From Bacteroidia bacterium (GTDB lineage Bacteria > Bacteroidota > Bacteroidia > 2-12-FULL-35-15), in assembly GCA_020051175.1 (NCBI GenBank), contig JAGVJJ010000018.1:1-63391 (forward strand): a stretch of 63,391 nt of DNA. Reading direction: 5' to 3'. A model generated the notes under the pieces. It searched no databases. It saw only the letters and a program-made list of their open reading frames with translations, and was not told the DNA's origin. The position numbers were made by a program, and so were the translations under genes. Shown piece by piece: positions 36,061 through 44,728 of the stretch; position 1 is the stretch's first letter, and the number at the start of each line of letters is the position of its first letter.

Positions 36061-36664
36061 CGAGGAAGCTGTATCTACAGGCTTTGCATTGTTTGAAAAA
36101 TTAGGTCTACAGTTTTTTATCCGCCTCGCGATAAATCTGCTGGCGGTAACCGTTTTGATTCGGTATATCTACTTTAATAGGTACAAAAGCAGTGAGAATT
36201 TTTTCACTTTTTTTATTTTCAACCTCATCATCTTTCTAATCACCTTTATACTCAATAAGTCGGAAATGAGCATGGGAGCTGCTTTTGGTTTGTTTGCCGT
36301 TTTTTCCATGCTGCGTTACCGTACCGAAGGCATTTCTACCAAGGAAATGACTTACCTGTTCCTGGTGATTGCTGTTGGCCTTATAACCGCCCTTAGCAAA
36401 GGTACCTGGTTTGAAATATTTTTTATAAACCTGCTTATTGTTGTGGCTACCTGGGTGCTGGAAAGCAGCTTATTCATGAAAAAAGAAGAATCGAAAATTA
36501 TTCAGTATGAAAATATTGAAATGATTCAGCCTGAGTTTCGCGATGCGCTCAAAGCCGACCTGGAAAAGAGGATGGGGTTAAAAATTAACCGTTTCGAAAT
36601 TGGAAAAGTTGATTTTTTAAGAGATTCAGCTATGATTAAAGTATTTTATTACGAAACAAAATAA
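36038..36664 (+). CDS. DUF4956 membrane protein
   Basis: A 208-residue protein with four membrane segments (FFIRLAINLLAVTVLIRYIYF, FFTFFIFNLIIFLITFIL, MGAAFGLFAVFSMLRYRTEGISTKEMTYLFLVIAVGLI, FEIFFINLLIVVATWVLE) and a cytosolic C-terminal domain ending FLRDSAMIKVFYYETK. The FSMLRYRT block is the DUF4956 signature. These genes are regularly linked to VTC and CotH genes, and overlap by 23 bp here implies coupling with the VTC protein. Confidence 0.9.
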   Translation: MILLQEFNEEAVSTGFALFEKLGLQFFIRLAINLLAVTVLIRYIYFNRYKSSENFFTFFIFNLIIFLITFILNKSEMSMGAAFGLFAVFSMLRYRTEGISTKEMTYLFLVIAVGLITALSKGTWFEIFFINLLIVVATWVLESSLFMKKEESKIIQYENIEMIQPEFRDALKADLEKRMGLKINRFEIGKVDFLRDSAMIKVFYYETK

Positions 36665-36692
36665 ATAATAATTCATTTCAATGAGTGCGTGC

Positions 36693-36714
36693 GTCAGTCT
36701 GAGCTTGTCGAAGA
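36693..36714 (+). repeat. Dispersed TGAGCTTGTCGAA-type intergenic repeat
   Basis: GTCAGTCTGAGCTTGTCGAAGAC contains the TGAGCTTGTCGAA core seen as a short dispersed repeat in many bacterial genomes (split here: GTCAGTC then TGAGCTTGTCGAAGAC). It lies in the 92-bp gap between the DUF4956 and DUF2490 genes. Confidence 0.5.
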
Positions 36715-36756
36715 CTTGGCGAGGGCTAAACGTGATTAAAAAACAAAGTCTGAAAC

Positions 36757-37461
36757 TTGTTAAACATTTCAATACATAAAAGCCTTAAAGTTTTTTCTGT
36801 TTTAATTATTCTTTGCTGCTCAAAATACAGTTTTTCCCAAACCATTAACGATGCCGGTTTGTGGACAACTGCTACAATAGAAAAGGAGTTTAATAAAGCA
36901 AGTATTTTCCTTACCGAAGAGTTTCGCCTGCGCGAAAATCTCACTCAAATCAACCTGTTTTATACGGATATAGGTGTTTCTTACAAGGTGATAAAGCCTT
37001 TAAAAATTTCGCTTTCCTACCGCTCTATTGAAAAGTACCAGCCGGACCAGACATTCAACTATCGTCATCGTCTTATGCTTGATGTTACCTGGCGCTCCAG
37101 GTTAGGAAGCTGGACAATTGCATATAGGCAACGCTTGCAGTCGGAACTCAGAAATATAAACAGAAGCCCCAGCGGTACTGTTCCTGAATGGTATGCACGC
37201 AGCAAGTTTCAGGTCAAATACGATTTAAACAAACCTGTAACGCCTTATATCGGTACAGAACTTCGGTACCAGATAAAAGACTCACGTAACAAGGAATCCG
37301 ATGGCCTGTGGCACCGTGTACGTTATTTTGCCGGATTGGATTATAAGCTGAACGATACGCATGCTCTTGGAGTATATTACCTTATACAGCACGAATTTAA
37401 TGTGGTAACACCTCAGAATTTATACATTGTAGGGTTGGAATATACACTATCCCTTTTTTAG
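36757..37461 (+). CDS. DUF2490 outer-membrane protein
   Basis: A 234-residue protein with a signal peptide (SLKVFSVLIILCCSKYSFSQ). The mature part shows DUF2490 features: GLWTTATIEKEFNKASIFLTEEFRLREN, LKISLSYRSIEKYQPDQTFNYRHRLMLDVTWRSRLGSWTIAYRQRLQSE, and a final beta-strand ending in F (YIVGLEYTLSLF), typical of outer-membrane barrels. The start is a TTG at 36757; the next in-frame ATG is too far in. It ends the run of CotH/PorP/VTC/DUF4956 genes. Confidence 0.83.
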   Translation: MLNISIHKSLKVFSVLIILCCSKYSFSQTINDAGLWTTATIEKEFNKASIFLTEEFRLRENLTQINLFYTDIGVSYKVIKPLKISLSYRSIEKYQPDQTFNYRHRLMLDVTWRSRLGSWTIAYRQRLQSELRNINRSPSGTVPEWYARSKFQVKYDLNKPVTPYIGTELRYQIKDSRNKESDGLWHRVRYFAGLDYKLNDTHALGVYYLIQHEFNVVTPQNLYIVGLEYTLSLF

Positions 37462-37543
37462 TCGCTCCAGCTCAAGTATACGTGTGCAGTATCCTAAGCA
37501 GGTGCATGGCAAGAAAATGTATAGGAAACTTTATTTCTGACAC

Positions 37544-38029
37544 TTAAGTAGTTTTTTGTATCAGCGCCACCGCATAAGCACAAACACCATCTTCCCTGCC
37601 TACATAGCCCATTTTTTCGTTGGTGGTGGCTTTGATGCCTATATCTCCAATCTCAACATTCAGAATAGGAGCAAGGGCCTGTTTCATGGCATCTATATGT
37701 GGGTTTATTTTGGGCTTTTCCAGAACAAGCGTACAATCAACATTTCCAACTGTATAGTTTTCTGATTGCAGCAAAGTCATAACACGCTTAAGCAGGATCT
37801 TACTGTCAATCCCTTTGAATTCAGAAGAAGTATCAGGGAAATGAAAACCAATGTCACGCAGGCCAGCGGCACCGAGCAATGCGTCACAAATAGCGTGGAT
37901 CAGAACATCAGCATCTGAATGGCCCACAGCACCTTTAGGTGCATCCGGTATCTGAATACCGCCAAGCCAGAGCGCTTTCCCTGCCTGCAGTTGGTGTACA
38001 TCAAAACCAAATCCGATACGAACTTTCAT
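37544..38029 (-). CDS. ispF: 2-C-methyl-D-erythritol 2,4-cyclodiphosphate synthase
   Basis: A 161-residue cytosolic enzyme of the MEP isoprenoid pathway, forming the cyclic diphosphate from CDP-ME-2-phosphate with release of CMP. Metal ligands are in GFGFDVHQL (Asp and His) and the SDADVLIHAICDALLGAAGLRDIGFHFPDTS block; the trimer-interface and CMP-binding end is ATTNEKMGYVGREDGVCAYAVAL. Length and motifs are normal. It stands alone, 67 bp before porV's stop. Confidence 0.97.
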   Translation of the reverse strand: MKVRIGFGFDVHQLQAGKALWLGGIQIPDAPKGAVGHSDADVLIHAICDALLGAAGLRDIGFHFPDTSSEFKGIDSKILLKRVMTLLQSENYTVGNVDCTLVLEKPKINPHIDAMKQALAPILNVEIGDIGIKATTNEKMGYVGREDGVCAYAVALIQKTT

Positions 38030-38096
38030 AAAGAAAAATGTTGTGAAAGCTATAGGCTAAGGAGAGTTTTAACCTTTTAACTTAATAACTTAACAC

Positions 38097-39386
38097 CTAA
38101 TTTACGCTGCTTGCTTCATTCTGAGCTTTGAAAGCATCAAAGTCGAAAGTAAGGGTAAACCTTAACGTGTTCTCAAGCGGGTTACGCTGTTGTGTCGGGA
38201 TCAGGTAAGCAAAGTCCAATCCGAATACATTGTACTTCACACCTGCACCAAGTGTAAAGTATTTACGGTTTCCTTTGGTAGGGTGTTCGAAAAAATAACC
38301 GAAACGTACCGCAAACAGCTTGTTGTACCAATATTCAAGTCCAAGTGCATAATTGATTTCGCGCAATTCTTCCTTGCCTCCTCCCGGAGCATCGTTAAAA
38401 GAGCCAAATATCCCTTCAGCAACGCCTCTCTTAGGATTTTTGCCTACAAGGATTACAGGGTCGCCATTGGCATCGTATTCAATGCCATCCGGTTTACCGG
38501 TGCTTGGGTTTATCTTTTGCTTGTAAATGGGTGGAGTAGGTACTAGTAATTTGTTGGCATCTGCAATAAACTGTATGCTGTTATATTCGTCTACATTGAT
38601 GAGTAACGAGCCTCCCAACCTCATATTGATGGGAATAAAATCGGAATTATTTTTCCCACCCCTGTCAGAGTAGGATATTTTGGCCCCTATGTTGGAAACG
38701 TTCATTCCAATCGCATACACCGCTTTTTTATCACCCAGCTTTAATTTGTCTTCGCGGTACAATGCCGAAACATCTACAGCAAAGGAACGGCCCGGGCGCG
38801 TTGCAGATCCATCCACGAACGTACCGCCTGTTAAATTCGAGTTGATATAACGTGCAGCACCACCCGCTGAAAATTTATCGCCCAGTTTTGTGGCATAAGC
38901 AATATCTAGTGCAAATTCGTTTGGCCTGAATTGGCCAATGGTGTTGCCGTTGATGTCTGTAAACGTAATGTCGCCCAATGAGAAATAACGCAATGAACCC
39001 CCAACAGTACCGCTCTTTTTTGTTTTATAATAACCTGATAAATAAGCAAGGTTAATATCCGGCACCAAGGCTCTTAACCAGGGTGTATAAGATACTCCGA
39101 AGCCCATTTGTTTTTCAGCAAACCCAAGCTTGGAAGGGTTCCAGTGTATTGAATTTACATCAATAGAAGAAGCACATCCCGCATCGCCCATACCGCCTGC
39201 TCTTGAATCTGGTGAAATCAATAAAAACGGAACAGCGGTAGTTATGGTATTCAGACGGGTGTCCAGCTCCTGTCCCGAAATCTGGTTGTAATTGATAGAT
39301 TGTGTCTGGGAAAATAAATGGCCAGTGTTTAGCAGCGTAACTGCCATGATCACTGAATAAACTTTGTTAACCTGGAAATAATTCAT
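38097..39386 (-). CDS. porV: T9SS outer-membrane protein PorV
   Basis: A 429-residue FadL-like barrel, the shuttle that binds the sorting domain and carries cargo from the SprA translocon to PorU. Diagnostic sequences: the start of the mature protein AVPFLLISPDSRAGGMGDAGCASSIDVNSIHWNPSKLGFAEKQMGFGVSYTPWLRAL, the barrel strand pattern, and the C-terminal FTLGAGVKYNVFGLDFAYLIPTQQRNPLENTLRFTLTFDF. A signal peptide precedes (SVIMAVTLLNTGHLFSQ). It is downstream of porU in the same direction (96 bp), the order seen in F. johnsoniae. Confidence 0.95.
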   Translation of the reverse strand: MNYFQVNKVYSVIMAVTLLNTGHLFSQTQSINYNQISGQELDTRLNTITTAVPFLLISPDSRAGGMGDAGCASSIDVNSIHWNPSKLGFAEKQMGFGVSYTPWLRALVPDINLAYLSGYYKTKKSGTVGGSLRYFSLGDITFTDINGNTIGQFRPNEFALDIAYATKLGDKFSAGGAARYINSNLTGGTFVDGSATRPGRSFAVDVSALYREDKLKLGDKKAVYAIGMNVSNIGAKISYSDRGGKNNSDFIPINMRLGGSLLINVDEYNSIQFIADANKLLVPTPPIYKQKINPSTGKPDGIEYDANGDPVILVGKNPKRGVAEGIFGSFNDAPGGGKEELREINYALGLEYWYNKLFAVRFGYFFEHPTKGNRKYFTLGAGVKYNVFGLDFAYLIPTQQRNPLENTLRFTLTFDFDAFKAQNEASSVN

Positions 39387-39482
39387 CCTGAATAGTATTT
39401 TTCTTTAAAAGCTGCTTTCTAACGTTAAATTTTGCAAAATAGTATGTCTTACGTAGCTTTTTTGGGATTGCTAAGGTACTAA

Positions 39483-42400
39483 TTAATTTAAAATCACAAG
39501 TTTTTCATATTTTTCAGCTGTGCTGCCCTCTGTTGTCTTTACTTTTACCCTGTACACATAAACTCCTTTTCCAATTTTATCGCCAAAATCGTCACGGCCG
39601 TTCCACTCAATCGGTTCTGACCTGAATCCTTCAGTAGAAACAAACTGATCAATACTTTTTACCAACTTACCGGATACAGTAAAAATTTGTACCTGCACTT
39701 CCAGCATGCTACAGGTCTGGTTATGCTCAAAATAAAATTGTGTACGTGTTGTAAACGGATTAGGGTAGTTCAGTACATGTGTAAGCGCAAGTTTTGCTGA
39801 TTTGGCAACCACAAATTCTGTATAGGTCTCCGATGAATTGTTATAAACATCCCATACTTTAAGCTTTAGTGTATGTTTGCCTTCGCTCAGTTCCTCCAGC
39901 GGGTAGCGTATGCTGCCACTTTTATAGCTGTTTAAGTCCGACTGGTAATAATCGTTCAGTACAATGGCTTTCTCGGTGTTACCATCAAGAACAGCCGTAA
40001 TATCATGTCCTATCCCGTTCCCTACTGTATTAATCCCGTTATTGTCCTTTATAACCGAATAAATATCCGGGTTCTCATCTGTAAGGCCGCCATAAACAAA
40101 TTTAACATCGTTCATATAAAGGCTTACTTCAGGTCCTATGGCATCTGAAGACGCAGTATCATTGGAGCCTCCTATAACTATCTTTTCATAATTGCCCTGG
40201 GCGTCTTCTGTTCCATTTTCTGCGTAGTAGCTGATGCGTCCAATGCCGTACTGGTAGGCAATATCCTTCGGTACAATAAACGAGAAGCTGTAGCGCCCGT
40301 TGGTAACGCTCACCTTGCCTTTATACAACACATTTTTTTGAAGCTTGAATGTATAAGGCGGGCTGGCTGAACCGTCATTTGACAGGGTCGTAATGCTTTG
40401 TGGCTTATCATATACAGTGGGGTATAAAGTCCCGTTGTAGGAACTTAAAAGGTTGCCACTCTTGTCATTTAAGTGCCCGCTCACGGTTACTATAGAAAGC
40501 GCTTTCAGGGTATCCGAACTTTGGCCGGTAACCAAATTCGAATTCACCGTATCTGTTACAATCGAATACTTTGGATAGGCCAGTGTTAGTGCCGGATCAC
40601 CAAGAAGTGTAAAATTCCGGCTGTTGACTGAATTACCGCCAGGCCTGTTTTTTACAAATTCATACAAATCACCCAAACGAGGCATCCGGCCGTTAATTGG
40701 TTCAAAAGCGGCAGTATAAAAATCGCGGTTCAGCAAAAAGTTAGGGCTTGCAAAAACAAGTCGTACTGTACTAAACAGGGCAATAGCGCCTCCATTGGCA
40801 TTTAAAAATGCATATTCCCCTGCAGAGGTCCTGTCCGGATCATCGTACCTGCTGAACTCGCAGGTAGCGGTAAAGAACAGGAACAGGTTATTGGCATTGC
40901 TCCATTTGTTAATCTGTGAAACTTCAATCACACGTTCATGCGCCAGGCCTACCTCACCGCCATGACCGGTATAGTTCATAATCAGGCAGCCCTTTTCAAC
41001 ACGTTTATTGATAGCGTCTACCACTCCCGGATACCTGTTGCCACCCGGGGTTGCCTCTTGCTGATAAGCGTCCAGGTATATTTTGTCAATATCAAAACTT
41101 TCGTATGTAGTGTCTACAAGTGTAGCCTGCTGGTCTGCTTGTGATGTATGGATACCACCGTCCTCATCATCGCCTATAAAACAAATGGTATTGCGCCAGC
41201 TGCCAAAAGGGGAGGAGCTGGACTGGTTGGTACAGGTGCTTTCTGAGCCGGTTGTCGGTGCAAAGCCGGTTTTGGTATAACTGATTATTTTATTCACTGC
41301 AGTTTGTGCTTCCGACTTGTTTTTAACCGGGAACCGCCCGATACCTATATCCACAGCATCAAAGTTCCATACTCCTTCGTTGTCGTCAAGAAGGCCATAA
41401 AAATCATCAGAAACATAGCTGGAAGTGGGTACCGTGGAGTTGTCTGATTGGTAGGTTGGGATTAGGTTGGTATTATTGGCAAACTGCTTTTTATTATTGT
41501 AAGAGCCATCGCCAAATAAAAGCAGGTATTGTGGCATTTCATCGGCAGAAGCGGCCCTGTCGTAAAACATTTTAACAAAGTCTCTTATACCGCTTGCGCT
41601 TGGAGCGCCAGATGAAAATTCATTATATATCTGCTGGGGTGTTACAACAACTGTAGACAGACTGTCCCTGTTCTCATGGAATGATGCCAGCTGAAGGGCT
41701 TCCTGGTAAAAATCAGGGTAAGCTACTATGATGTAATCTTTATTTGAAAGAGTATGCAAATCCTGGTTTTCAACAGTGCCCTTGTAAATGGGGGTGGTAA
41801 AAGAAGAGCCACTGAAAGCAATAAATTGTTTTAGTGAATCGGCCGGAAGTGTGAACTGGTAGAGTGATGCGGAGGGATTGGTCAGGATTTGTGATTTAAT
41901 ATTGTACATATCTGAAATATCCCACAATTCAACCGGCAGACTGCTTGTAAGTTCATACCGGGCAATGTTGCCTGCACCTACCGATTGCATATCACGGAAC
42001 TGCATCTGGCTGCCGCTCATGGTCAGTAAACGCCTCACATTTACTTCAATGTAATCCAGCCAGGCAACTGCATCTGCAGTTTGTTTAGTAACATTTACCG
42101 TAATAGTGGGGCTGCTGGGTGTAAATGTGTAGCAGTCGCTTACAATTCTGGCATAATGATCATACGAGCTGCCCGATACAGAAGGGACAGAAATTGTAAT
42201 GCTTCCTGACTGGCTGCTCACAGAATAATTGGCATTGCCGCTGATAAGGTAACGGGAGGCAAGACTTGTTTTAACGGATGCTGTAGAAGCAGGATCAATA
42301 TTCGGGAATGAGAACGAAAAGTTATAAGTGCTTACATTGTCAAAATACTCACCAAACCATTGCCTTCCGGATTTGATAAAGTTCACATTTTCATTTTCAT

Positions 42401-43409
42401 GAAAAGCATAATCATCAAAGCTGTTAACCGTATGGGTAGCGGCAGATGATGTTGAAGCCTGCGTCTGAATACGTTTGCCGGGCCCTAAGTCGGTGGTAAT
42501 AAAATAATAAGCAGAATCGGAATACTGGTTAATGGAATGTACATACTTGTAACATCCCGTACTGTCATAAGTCCAGGTATTGGTAGCTTTACCATAGAAC
42601 AGCACATAGTCGGCTGCATCAAAAACACCATCACTCTCACCAACAACATAAATTGCATTTTCAACCAGGTCGTCCGGACGTGCAACAGAATTGAGTTCAG
42701 GCACAGATTCGCCACCATTACCATAAATACGTATGTTTTGAGGGTTCAGGGCGGTCATATCCATGCCCAGCCCCTGAAAAAATGTATAAGGCAGCTTATA
42801 GATGCCGTCACTGCCAATCGCTACTTTGTGCCAGGTGCCGCTTTGAAGAACCGAGTTGGAGGCATAGGTATGGAATGCCCGCGTTTCTGATTTTAATACC
42901 GGTGAAGGAGTTGCATTGATTTTAAAGCTTATCAGCTTTTCCAGTTTACCGGTAGACGGGTTTTTACGTACCGGGATAAATGAAACAATGCCATAACGTT
43001 GCTTTTTGGAAGTAAGCACCTGTGTACTTATCTCAATCTGGGAATTTATTTTTGCCTGGGATTGGATTACTGCCAGTTCCTGGTCTGTAAGTGCCTCAAA
43101 AACTGCATCTTCGAGTTCCGCTGAAAATTTGGTTGTCCCGGTTGGAAGAACCGTTTTTTTATTAAAACGGGGTAAAAAACCATCTTCAAAAGCATATTGT
43201 GCACCTTCAAAAGATAAAAAACGCTGTGTTTCAGCATCGGTTATCCTGATTGTGGCAGGACTACCCCATTTAATTGACTCTCTATCAATAAGATGTGCTT
43301 TTTGTGGCTTAACCTGGGCAAAAACGGTAAAACTGCTAATCAGGACTAAAAAGAGCGTCAGACGGAAACTCATAACGGGTGTATTAGAGGGCAAATGGTT
43401 CAACATCAT
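39483..43409 (-). CDS. porU: T9SS sortase PorU
   Basis: A 1308-residue gingipain-like (C25 family) protease/sortase that removes sorting domains and attaches cargo to the surface. After the signal peptide (LFLVLISSFTVFAQ) and an N-terminal pro-like region come the C25 domain with catalytic His in MNYTGHGGEVGLAHERV and catalytic Cys in LFLFFTATCEFSRYDDP, plus a Zn/Ca region with many Asp. The C-terminal end is a T9SS sorting domain itself (LNYPNPFTTRTQFYFEHNQ ... GDKIGKGVYVYRVKVKT...EKLVILN). Long relative to some homologues but normal. Start is one of several Met at 43409-43370. Divergent from porP at 43664. Confidence 0.94.
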   Translation of the reverse strand: MMLNHLPSNTPVMSFRLTLFLVLISSFTVFAQVKPQKAHLIDRESIKWGSPATIRITDAETQRFLSFEGAQYAFEDGFLPRFNKKTVLPTGTTKFSAELEDAVFEALTDQELAVIQSQAKINSQIEISTQVLTSKKQRYGIVSFIPVRKNPSTGKLEKLISFKINATPSPVLKSETRAFHTYASNSVLQSGTWHKVAIGSDGIYKLPYTFFQGLGMDMTALNPQNIRIYGNGGESVPELNSVARPDDLVENAIYVVGESDGVFDAADYVLFYGKATNTWTYDSTGCYKYVHSINQYSDSAYYFITTDLGPGKRIQTQASTSSAATHTVNSFDDYAFHENENVNFIKSGRQWFGEYFDNVSTYNFSFSFPNIDPASTASVKTSLASRYLISGNANYSVSSQSGSITISVPSVSGSSYDHYARIVSDCYTFTPSSPTITVNVTKQTADAVAWLDYIEVNVRRLLTMSGSQMQFRDMQSVGAGNIARYELTSSLPVELWDISDMYNIKSQILTNPSASLYQFTLPADSLKQFIAFSGSSFTTPIYKGTVENQDLHTLSNKDYIIVAYPDFYQEALQLASFHENRDSLSTVVVTPQQIYNEFSSGAPSASGIRDFVKMFYDRAASADEMPQYLLLFGDGSYNNKKQFANNTNLIPTYQSDNSTVPTSSYVSDDFYGLLDDNEGVWNFDAVDIGIGRFPVKNKSEAQTAVNKIISYTKTGFAPTTGSESTCTNQSSSSPFGSWRNTICFIGDDEDGGIHTSQADQQATLVDTTYESFDIDKIYLDAYQQEATPGGNRYPGVVDAINKRVEKGCLIMNYTGHGGEVGLAHERVIEVSQINKWSNANNLFLFFTATCEFSRYDDPDRTSAGEYAFLNANGGAIALFSTVRLVFASPNFLLNRDFYTAAFEPINGRMPRLGDLYEFVKNRPGGNSVNSRNFTLLGDPALTLAYPKYSIVTDTVNSNLVTGQSSDTLKALSIVTVSGHLNDKSGNLLSSYNGTLYPTVYDKPQSITTLSNDGSASPPYTFKLQKNVLYKGKVSVTNGRYSFSFIVPKDIAYQYGIGRISYYAENGTEDAQGNYEKIVIGGSNDTASSDAIGPEVSLYMNDVKFVYGGLTDENPDIYSVIKDNNGINTVGNGIGHDITAVLDGNTEKAIVLNDYYQSDLNSYKSGSIRYPLEELSEGKHTLKLKVWDVYNNSSETYTEFVVAKSAKLALTHVLNYPNPFTTRTQFYFEHNQTCSMLEVQVQIFTVSGKLVKSIDQFVSTEGFRSEPIEWNGRDDFGDKIGKGVYVYRVKVKTTEGSTAEKYEKLVILN

Positions 43410-43663
43410 CTTAAATTAAACAGCAATATTAACAATAAACCAAACGGAATAAAACTCTTCTTTTAAAATCATTCTAAAAAAAAGCAATAAAGGAAATATT
43501 ATTGCGTATCTGTTTTATTATGTTTAAATTTGTTTTTAAAATCTTTTAACAATTTGTTTTGATTAACGATTTTTTTAACCGAATATTGTGCCTTGAATAA
43601 ATTTTTGCGACTAATTGTAACCTTATAAATAATCATACTGTATAAATCCAAAATCATATTACT

Positions 43664-44620
43664 ATGGTAAAACGAATTATCTTAGCTTCATGTATACTGT
43701 TTGCTCTTGGTATAAATGAAAATTTGTTTGCTCAAGACCCTGAATTTACTCAGTTTTATGCTAATCCGCTTTACCTTAATCCAGCTCTTGCCGGTACCGC
43801 AAGGTGTCCAAGGGTGAATTTGAATTACCGTAATCAATGGCCTGGAATTTCCGGTACTTATGTAACATATTCTGCTTCTTACGATCAGCATGTGGATGTA
43901 ATTGCAGGTGGTTTGGGGCTTTTGATTACCAATGATAATGCAGGCCAGGGAACACTAAGAACTACCAATGTTAGCGGTATGTATTCTTATTTGTTGAACG
44001 TTAGCCGTGAGTTCTCCTTAAAATTTGGTGCCCAGGCAACATTTTTTCAGAAGAGCATAGACTGGAACAAACTTACTTTTGGTGATATGATTGATGCCCG
44101 CAGAGGGTTTGTTTACAATACCAATGAAATTCCCGGACTAAACAGCAAGTCGGGGGTTGATTTTTCGGCAGGTATTTTAGGATATAGCAAGCGCTATTTC
44201 TTTGGTTTTGCAGCGCACCACTTAACTCAGCCTGATGAAGGTTTGTTAGGGCCAAGCAAACTGCCAATGAAGCTTACCGGTCACGCAGGTGCAGCATTGC
44301 CAGTTGGGGGGAAAGGAAGCCAGACTACCATTTCGCCAAACGTTCTTTATCAGAAACAGCAGGATTTCCAACAGTTGAACCTTGGGTTGTATGTTACCAA
44401 AGGTTCCATTGTTGCAGGTTTGTGGTACCGTAACCAGGATGCATTTATTGCCGTGGTTGGGTTTCAGCAGCACTTCTTTAAAATTGGTTACAGCTATGAC
44501 GTAACTATTTCAAAGTTAACAAATGCTACAGCCGGATCGCATGAGCTTTCATTCTCATTGCAATTCGAGTGTAAACCGAAAAAGAAAAAATTCAGGCTTG
44601 TAAGTTGTCCTTCGTTCTAA
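43664..44620 (+). CDS. PorP/SprF family T9SS outer-membrane protein
   Basis: A 318-residue barrel protein with a signal peptide (IILASCILFALGINENLFAQ). The PorP start DPEFTQFYANPLYLNPALAGTARCPRVNLNYRNQWPGISGTYVTYSASYDQHVD is clear, and strands end with FKIGYSYDVTISKL. PorP with PorK forms the outer-membrane ring platform of T9SS; other family members are cargo-specific partners of type B proteins. The neighbour is gldJ, supporting the core role. The 254-bp divergent gap 43410-43663 contains no supported gene; no strong TANNTTTG pair is obvious. Confidence 0.88.
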   Translation: MVKRIILASCILFALGINENLFAQDPEFTQFYANPLYLNPALAGTARCPRVNLNYRNQWPGISGTYVTYSASYDQHVDVIAGGLGLLITNDNAGQGTLRTTNVSGMYSYLLNVSREFSLKFGAQATFFQKSIDWNKLTFGDMIDARRGFVYNTNEIPGLNSKSGVDFSAGILGYSKRYFFGFAAHHLTQPDEGLLGPSKLPMKLTGHAGAALPVGGKGSQTTISPNVLYQKQQDFQQLNLGLYVTKGSIVAGLWYRNQDAFIAVVGFQQHFFKIGYSYDVTISKLTNATAGSHELSFSLQFECKPKKKKFRLVSCPSF

Positions 44621-44728
44621 GACAGTACAAGGCAATACAATATTTAAAATAAAATACAGTTATCTATATTAGTCGTTTGGCATAAAATTTCGCACAACAG
44701 CTGATTATATTAACCTAAATCAACCGAA

